64,000 nucleotides of DNA from the NCBI GenBank assembly GCA_900314755.1, contig OMWH01000013.1, positions 1 through 64,000 of the forward strand, in the 5' to 3' direction. The translations under genes were made by a program, and so were the position numbers. Shown here one piece after another: positions 57,497 through 64,000 of this stretch (position 1 is the first letter of the stretch; the number at the start of each line of letters is the position of its first letter). The stretch comes from an uncultured Prevotellaceae bacterium. Its GTDB lineage: Bacteria; Bacteroidota; Bacteroidia; Bacteroidales; Bacteroidaceae. The notes under the pieces were generated by a model. That model had not been told where the DNA came from and did no database searches. It saw nothing but the letters and a program-made list of their open reading frames with translations.

Positions 57497-58146
57497 AATG
57501 GTCCCGTCAACTCCTTATATTCCTCATCACCAAGAGTGATAACATGGTGTTCACGCTCAACAGGATGCTTGACAAAAGATAAACAATAACGCTTGGCTGG
57601 TTTTTTCTCTACAGTTCTGAGACCCAACACGCGATGAGGAAAGAAACCGACAAACACAGCCTCATCCTCCATTCTCTTCTTATAATCAAAAGGGACAATC
57701 ACGGAAAGCTCCCCGTCATCCGTCAATAGTCTATAAGCTGCCTGCATCAGTTCTGCATAAGACAAAGTATCTGTATGCCGGGCAGTATGACGCTGAGCAT
57801 CAGGAGCACCTAGAGAATCCACGAAATAGGGAGGATTACTGACAATGGCATCATATAATCCATCATGCTCCTGCACCGACTCATGCTGAACAATGATCTG
57901 ATGACGGAAGGGAGAGTTCTCTACATTCTTTATTGCCTGACGACAGGCTCCTTCATCAATGTCAATGGCAGTCACTAATGAGTCGAGGTTCCGCTGTGCC
58001 ATCATCAAGGCAATCAGTCCTGTCCCCGTACCAATATCCAATATCCGCTTGCCACCCTGTGCCCATGCACCCAGCAATACGCCATCCATCCCCACTTTCA
58101 TAGCACACAGGTCTTGTTCTACTGCGAACCGCTTAAATCTAAACAT
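57487..58146 (-). CDS. trmN6: tRNA1(Val) adenine(37)-N6 methyltransferase
   Basis: YfiC-type SAM-dependent methyltransferase, 219 residues from ATG 58146 (MFRFKRFAVEQDLCAMKVGM). SAM-binding ILDIGTGTGLIALMMAQR and the N6-adenine motif VSNPPYFVDS are clear. It would modify A37 of tRNA-Val. The frame is open a little upstream, but that region holds the promoter. Convergent with the GH25 gene with no terminator between. Confidence 0.9.
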   Translation of the reverse strand: MFRFKRFAVEQDLCAMKVGMDGVLLGAWAQGGKRILDIGTGTGLIALMMAQRNLDSLVTAIDIDEGACRQAIKNVENSPFRHQIIVQHESVQEHDGLYDAIVSNPPYFVDSLGAPDAQRHTARHTDTLSYAELMQAAYRLLTDDGELSVIVPFDYKKRMEDEAVFVGFFPHRVLGLRTVEKKPAKRYCLSFVKHPVEREHHVITLGDEEYKELTGPFYL

Positions 58147-58173
58147 TATAACTATCAAATACGTTTCCACCTG

Positions 58174-58181
58174 CAAAGGTA
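58174..58181 (-). promoter_or_regulatory. -7 box of trmN6
   Basis: Minus-strand TACCTTTG, 28 bp before the start. Confidence 0.55.
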
Positions 58182-58203
58182 GCAATAATTTATGAATTGT
58201 GTC

Positions 58204-58234
58204 TTGGTCAATTCAAAAAAATGTTGTAATTTCG
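58204..58234 (+). promoter_or_regulatory. Promoter of the HD phosphohydrolase gene
   Basis: TTG (58204-58206), 20 bp, TAATTTCG (58227-58234), one mismatch from TAnnTTTG. Confidence 0.5.
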
Positions 58235-58253
58235 CATCGTCAAATATATAACA

Positions 58254-59474
58254 ATGGATGGATATAAAATCATCAATGACCCAGTATTCGGGTTTATCAA
58301 GATAAGAAAGGGACTACTTTACGATATCGTTCAACACCCTTTCTTCCAACGGTTGAACCGTATCAACCAACTTGGTCTGGCATCTGTAGTTTATCCGGGA
58401 GCGCGACATACCAGATTCCAGCATTCACTCGGTGCTCTTCACCTAATGACAGAAGCAGTGAAGTCTCTGACAGAGAAAGGAGTGTATATCTTCGATTCGG
58501 AGGAGGAGGCAGTGAAAGCAGCCATCTTGATGCACGACATCGGACATGGACCTTTCTCGCATGTTTTGGAAAACACACTGATCCATGGCATTTCCCACGA
58601 AGACATATCATTGTTGATGATGGAACAAATCAATAAGGAGATGCACGGAGCACTCAATCTTGCCATTTCCATTTTCAAAGACCAATACCCCAACAAGATT
58701 TTCCACCAGCTCATCTCCAGCCAACTGGACATGGACCGTCTCGACTATCTACGGCGTGACTCTTTCTTTACAGGAGTGACCGAAGGAAACATCGGGTCTG
58801 CACGCATCATCAAGATGCTGAACGTCAAAGATGACAGATTAGTTGTTGACTCCAAAGGTATCTATTCTATTGAGAATTTCCTCACGACAAGACGCCTGAT
58901 GTACTGGCAGGTATATTTACACAGAACAGCCGTGGGATATGAGAAGATTCTCGTCAATACATTATTGAGAGCCAAGGAATTAGTAAATTCCGGTAAAGAA
59001 CTGTTTGCAACTCCTGCCCTCTCCTATTTCTTGAAAAATCATGTGACGGCAGAATGGTTCTCTACCCATACGGAAGCCTTGCAGATGTATGCTGACTTAG
59101 ATGACTCTGATATATGGAGTGCGATGAAAGTTTGGAAAAATTCTGACGACATCATCCTTTCCACCCTTGCCACTGACATGCTGGACCGACATCTCTTCAA
59201 AGTGGAGATCAGTGAAGAGCAGCCATCTGAGGAATATATCACTGACATTATGGAGAAAATTGCCTTAAAGATGGGCATCTCCAAAGAGGATACCCGCTAT
59301 CTGGTCACCCTCACCGAGATAGGCAAAGATATGTATAATCCTGCTGATGACAGCATCGGCATTCTTTATAAGGATGGTACCGTAAAAGACATCTCTGAAG
59401 CTTCAGAAATATTAAATGTTCAACTCCTTTCTAAAAAAATACGTAAATATTACCTGTGTTATCATCGTTTTTAA
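58254..59474 (+). CDS. HD-domain phosphohydrolase (SAMHD1/dGTPase-like)
   Basis: Four hundred six residues. The HD metal site is His57 (RFQHSLGALHL), His94-Asp95 (LMHDIGHGPFSH) and a later Asp near 161 (LDMDRLDYLRRDS). The opening DPVFGFIKI, then QRLNRINQLG, and the RFQHSLG motif are those of the SAMHD1-like dNTP triphosphohydrolase branch, conserved in Bacteroidetes upstream of lpxD. dNTPase activity is inferred from the family. The helical remainder has no other domain. Confidence 0.88.
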   Translation: MDGYKIINDPVFGFIKIRKGLLYDIVQHPFFQRLNRINQLGLASVVYPGARHTRFQHSLGALHLMTEAVKSLTEKGVYIFDSEEEAVKAAILMHDIGHGPFSHVLENTLIHGISHEDISLLMMEQINKEMHGALNLAISIFKDQYPNKIFHQLISSQLDMDRLDYLRRDSFFTGVTEGNIGSARIIKMLNVKDDRLVVDSKGIYSIENFLTTRRLMYWQVYLHRTAVGYEKILVNTLLRAKELVNSGKELFATPALSYFLKNHVTAEWFSTHTEALQMYADLDDSDIWSAMKVWKNSDDIILSTLATDMLDRHLFKVEISEEQPSEEYITDIMEKIALKMGISKEDTRYLVTLTEIGKDMYNPADDSIGILYKDGTVKDISEASEILNVQLLSKKIRKYYLCYHRF

Positions 59475-59485
59475 GAAAAAAGTAG

Positions 59486-59493
59486 TATCTTTG
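59486..59493 (+). promoter_or_regulatory. -7 box of the lpxD operon
   Basis: TATCTTTG, 29 bp before the lpxD start. Confidence 0.6.
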
Positions 59494-59522
59494 CAAGGAT
59501 TATTAAAAATTTTGCAAAAAGA

Positions 59523-60512
59523 ATGGAATTTACAGCCCAACAAATTGCCAGTTTTATTGGTGGACGTGTGGAAGGTAATGAACAAGCCAAAGTCCACACC
59601 TTTGCTAAAATCGAAGAAGGTAAAGAAGGAGCTATCACCTTCTTGTCAAATCCTAAATACACTCATTTTATATATGAAACCAAGGCATCTGTCGTCCTCA
59701 TTAACGATGATGTAGAATTGGAGAAGCCTGTGAGCGCCACACTTATCCGTGTACCAAACGCATACGAATGTGTGGCAAAGCTGATGCAGATGTACGCTGC
59801 CTCACTCCCTAAAAAGAAAGGTATTGACCCCTTGGCATTTGTCTCCAAGACAGCAGAGATTGCCGAGGATGTGTACATCGGTCCATTTTGTTATGTCGGT
59901 GATGGTGTCAGGATTGGCGAAGGTTCCATGATTTATCCGCATGTGACGATTTATGACGGCTGCCAGATTGGCAAGAACGTCACCATACACGCTGGTTCCG
60001 TCATCGGTGCTGACGGTTTCGGTTTTGCTCCCAACGAGAATGGATACGACAAGATTCCACAGATGGGCATTGTCGTTATCGAGGATGACGTAGAGATCGG
60101 AGCCAACACTTGTGTCGACCGCTCTACCATGGGACAGACCATTATCCATAAAGGGGTGAAGCTTGACAACCTGATTCAAGTGGCTCACAATTGTGAGATT
60201 GGTGAGAATACGGTTATGTCAGCACAAGTTGGTATGGCTGGCAGTACTAAAATAGGAGCATGGTGCATGGTAGGAGGACAAGCTGGTTTCTCTGGACATA
60301 TCACCATTGCAGACAAGACATTCATCGGTGCCCAAAGTGGTGTCATCAGCAATACCAAAGGGAACGGCGAACAGCTCATAGGAGCACCTGCCATCGACCC
60401 GAAGGTGTTCTTTAAGGCTCAAGCCGTGATGAAACGTCTTCCTGATATGTATAAAGAGCTCGGTGCTCTCCGTAAGGAAATTGAAGAATTAAAGAAACAG
60501 CATAAAGCATGA
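59523..60512 (+). CDS. lpxD: UDP-3-O-acylglucosamine N-acyltransferase
   Basis: Third step of lipid A synthesis, adding the second 3-hydroxyacyl chain; 329 residues. An N-terminal uridine-binding domain ([20 protein letters not shown]) is followed by left-handed beta-helix hexapeptide repeats and the catalytic His in [15 protein letters not shown]. The final helix ([17 protein letters not shown]) is typical. Its stop overlaps the start of the fused lpxC/fabZ gene. Confidence 0.96.
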   Translation: MEFTAQQIASFIGGRVEGNEQAKVHTFAKIEEGKEGAITFLSNPKYTHFIYETKASVVLINDDVELEKPVSATLIRVPNAYECVAKLMQMYAASLPKKKGIDPLAFVSKTAEIAEDVYIGPFCYVGDGVRIGEGSMIYPHVTIYDGCQIGKNVTIHAGSVIGADGFGFAPNENGYDKIPQMGIVVIEDDVEIGANTCVDRSTMGQTIIHKGVKLDNLIQVAHNCEIGENTVMSAQVGMAGSTKIGAWCMVGGQAGFSGHITIADKTFIGAQSGVISNTKGNGEQLIGAPAIDPKVFFKAQAVMKRLPDMYKELGALRKEIEELKKQHKA

Positions 60513-61891
60513 AACAGAAAACACTTAAAGGCAGTTTCTCCCTTTTCGGAAAAGGACTGCATACAGGATTAAACCTGACTGTAACCTTTAATCCTGCACC
60601 AGAAAACACTGGTTACAAAATTCAGCGCATTGACCTGGAAGGTGAACCCGTCATAGATGCTATCGCGGAGAATGTCGTTGACACCCAGCGTGGAACGGTG
60701 ATAGGGAAAGGAGATGCCCGTGTCTCTACCGTAGAACATGGTCTGGCAGCTCTCTATGCCATGGGAATCGACAACTGTAAGATTCAGGTAAACGGTCCTG
60801 AGTTCCCGATTCTTGACGGTAGCGCCATCCAGTATGTGGAGAAAATTAAAGAGGTGGGCGTTGAAGAGCTTAATGCACCCAAAGACTGGTATGTCATCCG
60901 CAAGAAGATAGAGGTGAAGGACGAGAACACAGGATCATGCATCACCATTCTTCCTGATGAAGATTTCTCCCTTACTGCCATGTGCTCTTTCGAGTCGAAA
61001 TTCATTAACAGTCAGTTTGCGACCTTAGAGAAAGCAGAGGAGTTTGAGACCGAGATTGCCGCTGCCCGCACCTTCGTCTTCGTCCGCGATATTGAACCTT
61101 TGTTGCAGGCAAACCTCATCAAGGGTGGTGATATGGACAATGCCATCGTCATCTATGAGCGACAGACAACACAGGAGCGTCTTGACAAACTTGCTGATAT
61201 GCTGCATGTGGAGCACCGTGATGCCACAGAACTGGGATATATCCAGCATAAGCCATTGGTATGGGAGAATGAATGTACCCGCCATAAGCTGTTGGATATC
61301 ATCGGTGATATGGCTTTGATCGGCAAACCCATCAAGGGGCGCATCATTGCAACCCGTCCCGGACATACCATTAATAATAAGTTTGCCCGCCAGATGCGCA
61401 AGGAAATCCGTAAGCATGAGATACAAGCTCCTATTTACGATCCTAACGAAGAGCCCATCATGGATGTCAAGAAGATCCGCGAGCTCCTGCCCCACCGCTA
61501 TCCCATGCAGCTAGTGGATAAAGTCATTTCTCTTGGTGCCAACACCATTGTAGGTATCAAGAATGTAACGAGTAACGAGCCGTTCTTCCAAGGTCACTTC
61601 CCAGAGGAACCGGTGATGCCTGGTGTATTGCAGATTGAAGCGATGGCGCAATGTGGCGGACTTCTGGTTCTGAACACTCTGGAGGAACCGGAGCGCTGGT
61701 CTACTTACTTCATGAAGATTGATGACGTGAAATTTCGTCAGAAAGTGGTACCCGGCGATACTTTGATATTTAAAGTAGACCTGCTGGCGCCCGTCCGTCA
61801 TGGCATCTCTTCCATGAAAGGCTACATCTTCGTCGGCGACCATGTAGTGGCTGAAGCAACATTCACGGCACAAATCGTCAAGAACAAATAA
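60509..61891 (+). CDS. lpxC/fabZ: Bifunctional LpxC deacetylase / FabZ dehydratase
   Basis: A 460-residue fusion normal for Bacteroidetes. Residues 1-300 are LpxC, the committed step of lipid A synthesis: zinc ligands His77 (VEHGLAAL), His259 and Asp263 (HKLLDIIGD), and catalytic His286 (RPGHTIN). Residues about 318-460 are FabZ, 3-hydroxyacyl-ACP dehydratase, with catalytic His363 ([13 protein letters not shown]) and Glu377 ([10 protein letters not shown]). The fusion ties lipid A commitment to fatty acid elongation, which compete for 3-hydroxyacyl-ACP. Coupled to lpxD (ATGA); lpxA follows after 6 bp. Confidence 0.97.
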   Translation: MKQKTLKGSFSLFGKGLHTGLNLTVTFNPAPENTGYKIQRIDLEGEPVIDAIAENVVDTQRGTVIGKGDARVSTVEHGLAALYAMGIDNCKIQVNGPEFPILDGSAIQYVEKIKEVGVEELNAPKDWYVIRKKIEVKDENTGSCITILPDEDFSLTAMCSFESKFINSQFATLEKAEEFETEIAAARTFVFVRDIEPLLQANLIKGGDMDNAIVIYERQTTQERLDKLADMLHVEHRDATELGYIQHKPLVWENECTRHKLLDIIGDMALIGKPIKGRIIATRPGHTINNKFARQMRKEIRKHEIQAPIYDPNEEPIMDVKKIRELLPHRYPMQLVDKVISLGANTIVGIKNVTSNEPFFQGHFPEEPVMPGVLQIEAMAQCGGLLVLNTLEEPERWSTYFMKIDDVKFRQKVVPGDTLIFKVDLLAPVRHGISSMKGYIFVGDHVVAEATFTAQIVKNK

Positions 61892-61897
61892 GCAATT

Positions 61898-62671
61898 ATG
61901 GCAAATCAAATACATCCTATGGCTTTTGTCGATCCAGAGGCAAAACTGGGCGACAACAACATCATCGGACCGTTCTGTTATATCGACAAGAACGTTGTTA
62001 TTGGTGATAACAACAAATTATACAACAGTGTCACCATCCATTTCGGTGCCCGTATCGGCAATGGTAATGAATTCTTCCCTGGTGCCAGCATATCCACCAA
62101 ACCTCAGGATTTGAAATTCCAAGGTGAGGAGACGACTTGTGAGATTGGCGACAACAACTCCATCCGTGAAAATGTCACCATCAGCCGTGGCACAGCCTCC
62201 AAGGGAAAGACTGTCGTAGGCAATGGTAACCTGTTGATGGAGAATATGCATGTGGCACATGACTGTGTCATCGGCAACGGATGCATCATCGGTAACTCGA
62301 CAAAGTTTGCCGGCGAGGTGGAGGTTGACGACTATGCCATCATCTCCGCCACCTGCCTGTTCCACCAGTTCTGTAAGGTGGGCAGCTATGTGATGTTCCA
62401 AGGGGGTTCACGCACCAGTCAGGACATCCCACCCTACGTCATCGCCGGCAAGGAACCTGTCCGCTATGCGGGTGTCAACCTGATTGGTCTGCGCCGTCGT
62501 GGGTTTGACAATGAGACTATCGAGGCGATTCATGACGCTTATCGTATCATCTACTCCAAGGGTGTCTTGAAAGACGGCATCGCTGAGGCTCGTGCTATCT
62601 ATCCGGACTCAAAAGAGGTAGAATATATCTGCTCATTTATTGAGAACTCCAAGCGAGGAGTCATCAGATAA
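61898..62671 (+). CDS. lpxA: UDP-N-acetylglucosamine acyltransferase
   Basis: First step of lipid A synthesis; 257 residues. Hexapeptide-repeat beta-helix ([20 protein letters not shown]) and the catalytic His in [19 protein letters not shown]-terminal helices [19 protein letters not shown]. Normal length. Order lpxD-lpxC/fabZ-lpxA is conserved in the phylum. Confidence 0.97.
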   Translation: MANQIHPMAFVDPEAKLGDNNIIGPFCYIDKNVVIGDNNKLYNSVTIHFGARIGNGNEFFPGASISTKPQDLKFQGEETTCEIGDNNSIRENVTISRGTASKGKTVVGNGNLLMENMHVAHDCVIGNGCIIGNSTKFAGEVEVDDYAIISATCLFHQFCKVGSYVMFQGGSRTSQDIPPYVIAGKEPVRYAGVNLIGLRRRGFDNETIEAIHDAYRIIYSKGVLKDGIAEARAIYPDSKEVEYICSFIENSKRGVIR

Positions 62672-62678
62672 CAGACTG

Positions 62679-63584
62679 TTGGACACACTCATCGTTATTA
62701 CGGGACCTACAGCCGTTGGAAAGACGGAACTTTGCATCGATATCGCAAAGCGCTTCGGCATTCCCATCATCAATGCGGACTCCCGGCAAATCTACCGGGA
62801 ACTGCGTATCGGGACGGCAACACCTACAGAGGAGCAGTTGCAGGCTGTCAAGCACTTTTTCGTGGGCAGCATCAGTATTGACGATTATTATAATGCGTCC
62901 ATGTATGAACAAGAAGTGTTGCAGTTGCTGGACGAACAGTTCAAGCACTCCCCTATCCAACTCCTGACAGGTGGCAGCATGATGTATATTGATGCCGTAT
63001 GCAATGGCATCGACGATATTCCTACCATCCGTGAGGACATCCGTGAGGAGATGAAGCGACGCTACGAACAGGAAGGACTTGAAGCACTCTGTGAAGACCT
63101 GAAACGACTGGACCCTGAACATTATGAGGTGGTGGACAGGAAGAATTACCGCCGTGTCATCCATGCCCTGGAGATATGCTACCAGACGGGAAAGACTTAC
63201 ACATCCTTTCGCAAGCAGGAAAAGAAACAACGCCCTTTCCAAATCGTGAAGATCGGTCTTCATCGTGACCGGGAGGAACTCTATCACAGAATCAACCAGC
63301 GTGTCGACCAGATGATGGCTGACGGTTTGCTGGACGAAGTGAAGTCTTTGAGTGATAAACGTTGCAACAATGCTCTTAATACGGTGGGATATAAGGAGAT
63401 GTTCACTTATTTGGACGGCACATGGACACTTGAAGAAGCTGTTGAACGGATGAAAGGCAATACCAGACGTTATGCGCGCAAACAGCTGACATGGTTTAAG
63501 CGGGATGAGCAGATGCGATGGTTTCATCCCCATCAGAAAGAAGATATATTGAACTACATATCGAAATATGAAGAAATACATTGA
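62679..63584 (+). CDS. miaA: tRNA dimethylallyltransferase
   Basis: Adds a dimethylallyl group to N6 of A37 in tRNAs reading UNN codons; about 301 residues. The P-loop [36 protein letters not shown] and [12 protein letters not shown] are diagnostic. No ATG is near the N-terminus. I choose TTG 62679, 7 bp after lpxA, giving [10 protein letters not shown]; a TTG at 62640 would overlap lpxA by 32 bp and add a non-conserved stretch. The start is therefore uncertain. The end overlaps the PBP1A gene by 17 bp. Confidence 0.93.
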   Translation: MDTLIVITGPTAVGKTELCIDIAKRFGIPIINADSRQIYRELRIGTATPTEEQLQAVKHFFVGSISIDDYYNASMYEQEVLQLLDEQFKHSPIQLLTGGSMMYIDAVCNGIDDIPTIREDIREEMKRRYEQEGLEALCEDLKRLDPEHYEVVDRKNYRRVIHALEICYQTGKTYTSFRKQEKKQRPFQIVKIGLHRDREELYHRINQRVDQMMADGLLDEVKSLSDKRCNNALNTVGYKEMFTYLDGTWTLEEAVERMKGNTRRYARKQLTWFKRDEQMRWFHPHQKEDILNYISKYEEIH

Positions 63585-64000
63585 AATGATTTGCCAGGCA
63601 TCTAAGAAGTTCTGGCAGTGGTATAAAGGATTGTATCAAGGACGGAAATGGTATGCGAAAACAGGAATTGGCTTTGCATCCTTCATTGTCGTCTTCCTCC
63701 TCTACCTCTTCATGGTAGACATTAATTTCCTTTGGCTCTTTGGTAAGTCGCCTTCACTGAATGCAATCATGCATCCCAAGACGACACAGGCATCCGAGCT
63801 TTACAGCGCTGATAATGTATTAATTGGTAAATACTTCAGTGAGAACCGCACACCAGTGGTTTATGAAGAGGTGAACCCTGTATTCTGGCGTGCGCTCATC
63901 GATACGGAAGACGAGCGTTATTTCCAACATTTCGGTATTGACTTCCAAGGTGTGTTCGCTGCCCTTAAGGACTATGTGGTACACCATGACGCACGTGGTG
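63568..64000 (+). CDS. Penicillin-binding protein 1A-type transglycosylase (3' end outside window)
   Basis: Starts at ATG 63568 and is open to the window end (about 144 residues). A cytoplasmic N-terminus rich in Trp/Lys ([16 protein letters not shown]) precedes one span at about 34-50 ([16 protein letters not shown]). The glycosyltransferase 51 domain begins with [16 protein letters not shown] and the catalytic Glu motif [20 protein letters not shown]. It would polymerise lipid II; whether a transpeptidase domain follows cannot be seen. Its overlap with miaA suggests the lipid A genes and this gene are cotranscribed. Confidence 0.9.
   Translation, partial: MKKYIEMICQASKKFWQWYKGLYQGRKWYAKTGIGFASFIVVFLLYLFMVDINFLWLFGKSPSLNAIMHPKTTQASELYSADNVLIGKYFSENRTPVVYEEVNPVFWRALIDTEDERYFQHFGIDFQGVFAALKDYVVHHDARG

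Noticed and set aside
60509-61891. lpxC/fabZ fusion considered as a sequencing artefact or novelty
   Set aside because: This fusion is normal in Bacteroidetes and all catalytic residues of both halves are intact.

Overview
The window reads as chromosomal DNA of a Bacteroidales bacterium, most probably Prevotella or a close relative. The evidence is taxon-typical gene content and promoters: a fused lpxC/fabZ gene, a DUF4295 gene beside rpmG and rpmB, HU-like proteins joined to SPOR and LysM domains, a SusC/TonB-type barrel, a large secreted protein with a YDLQGRR-type C-terminus, pyruvate:ferredoxin oxidoreductase, and many promoters of the Bacteroidetes form TTTG-N19/20-TAnnTTTG. Most of the window is ordinary housekeeping sequence. 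I see no prophage, integrase, transposase, CRISPR array or plasmid function.

Layout. 1-5.6 kb: the end of a TonB-dependent receptor, a stand-alone AAA ATPase and nifJ. 5.7-12.8 kb (minus): the complete F1Fo ATP synthase operon (D-C-small membrane protein-B-E-F-H-A-G). 12.9-16.1 kb (minus): nhaD-pfkA and an omega-amidase. 16.2-24.7 kb (plus): an HU-like/SPOR membrane protein with a zinc-ribbon/FHA protein, an internally deleted MATE transporter, then lon-tgt-lptG-DEAD helicase. 25.0-25.6 kb: rplU-rpmA. 25.7-28.8 kb (minus): a lipoprotein amidohydrolase and a membrane AraC regulator. 29.2-34.6 kb (minus): ftsY-rimO-HU-HU/LysM-leuB-TPR behind a tandemly duplicated promoter. 34.8-38.0 kb (minus): rpmB-rpmG-DUF4295 and map-tsaD-cinA. 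38.1-40.4 kb: htpG and tRNA-Arg(ACG). 40.5-44.6 kb (minus): a 1301-residue repeat surface protein and a small glycine-rich peptide.

45.1-50.6 kb (minus): dapA, an AraC regulator and a four-gene partner-switching cassette (SpoIIE-type phosphatase, RsbW-like kinase, STAS protein, membrane HATPase) packed at 4-16 bp spacing. 50.8-54.5 kb (minus): a 14-repeat MORN protein, a YhcH-family protein and an apparently eukaryotic-type glycogen branching enzyme. 54.6-58.1 kb: kdsB-nudC-MORN/GH25 lysozyme, with trmN6 convergent. 58.2-64 kb (plus): HD phosphohydrolase and lpxD-lpxC/fabZ-lpxA-miaA-PBP1A, joining lipid A synthesis to peptidoglycan synthesis.

No single region is clearly a new system. The best leads are (i) two proteins that would place an HU-like fold in the cytoplasm and a peptidoglycan-binding domain in the periplasm, (ii) the partner-switching cassette with no local sigma factor and a histidine-less kinase-like member, (iii) the MORN/GH25 pair, and (iv) several unexplained intergenic repeats, including three palindromes spaced exactly 22 bp apart and a dispersed GGTGCCGCC-type element.
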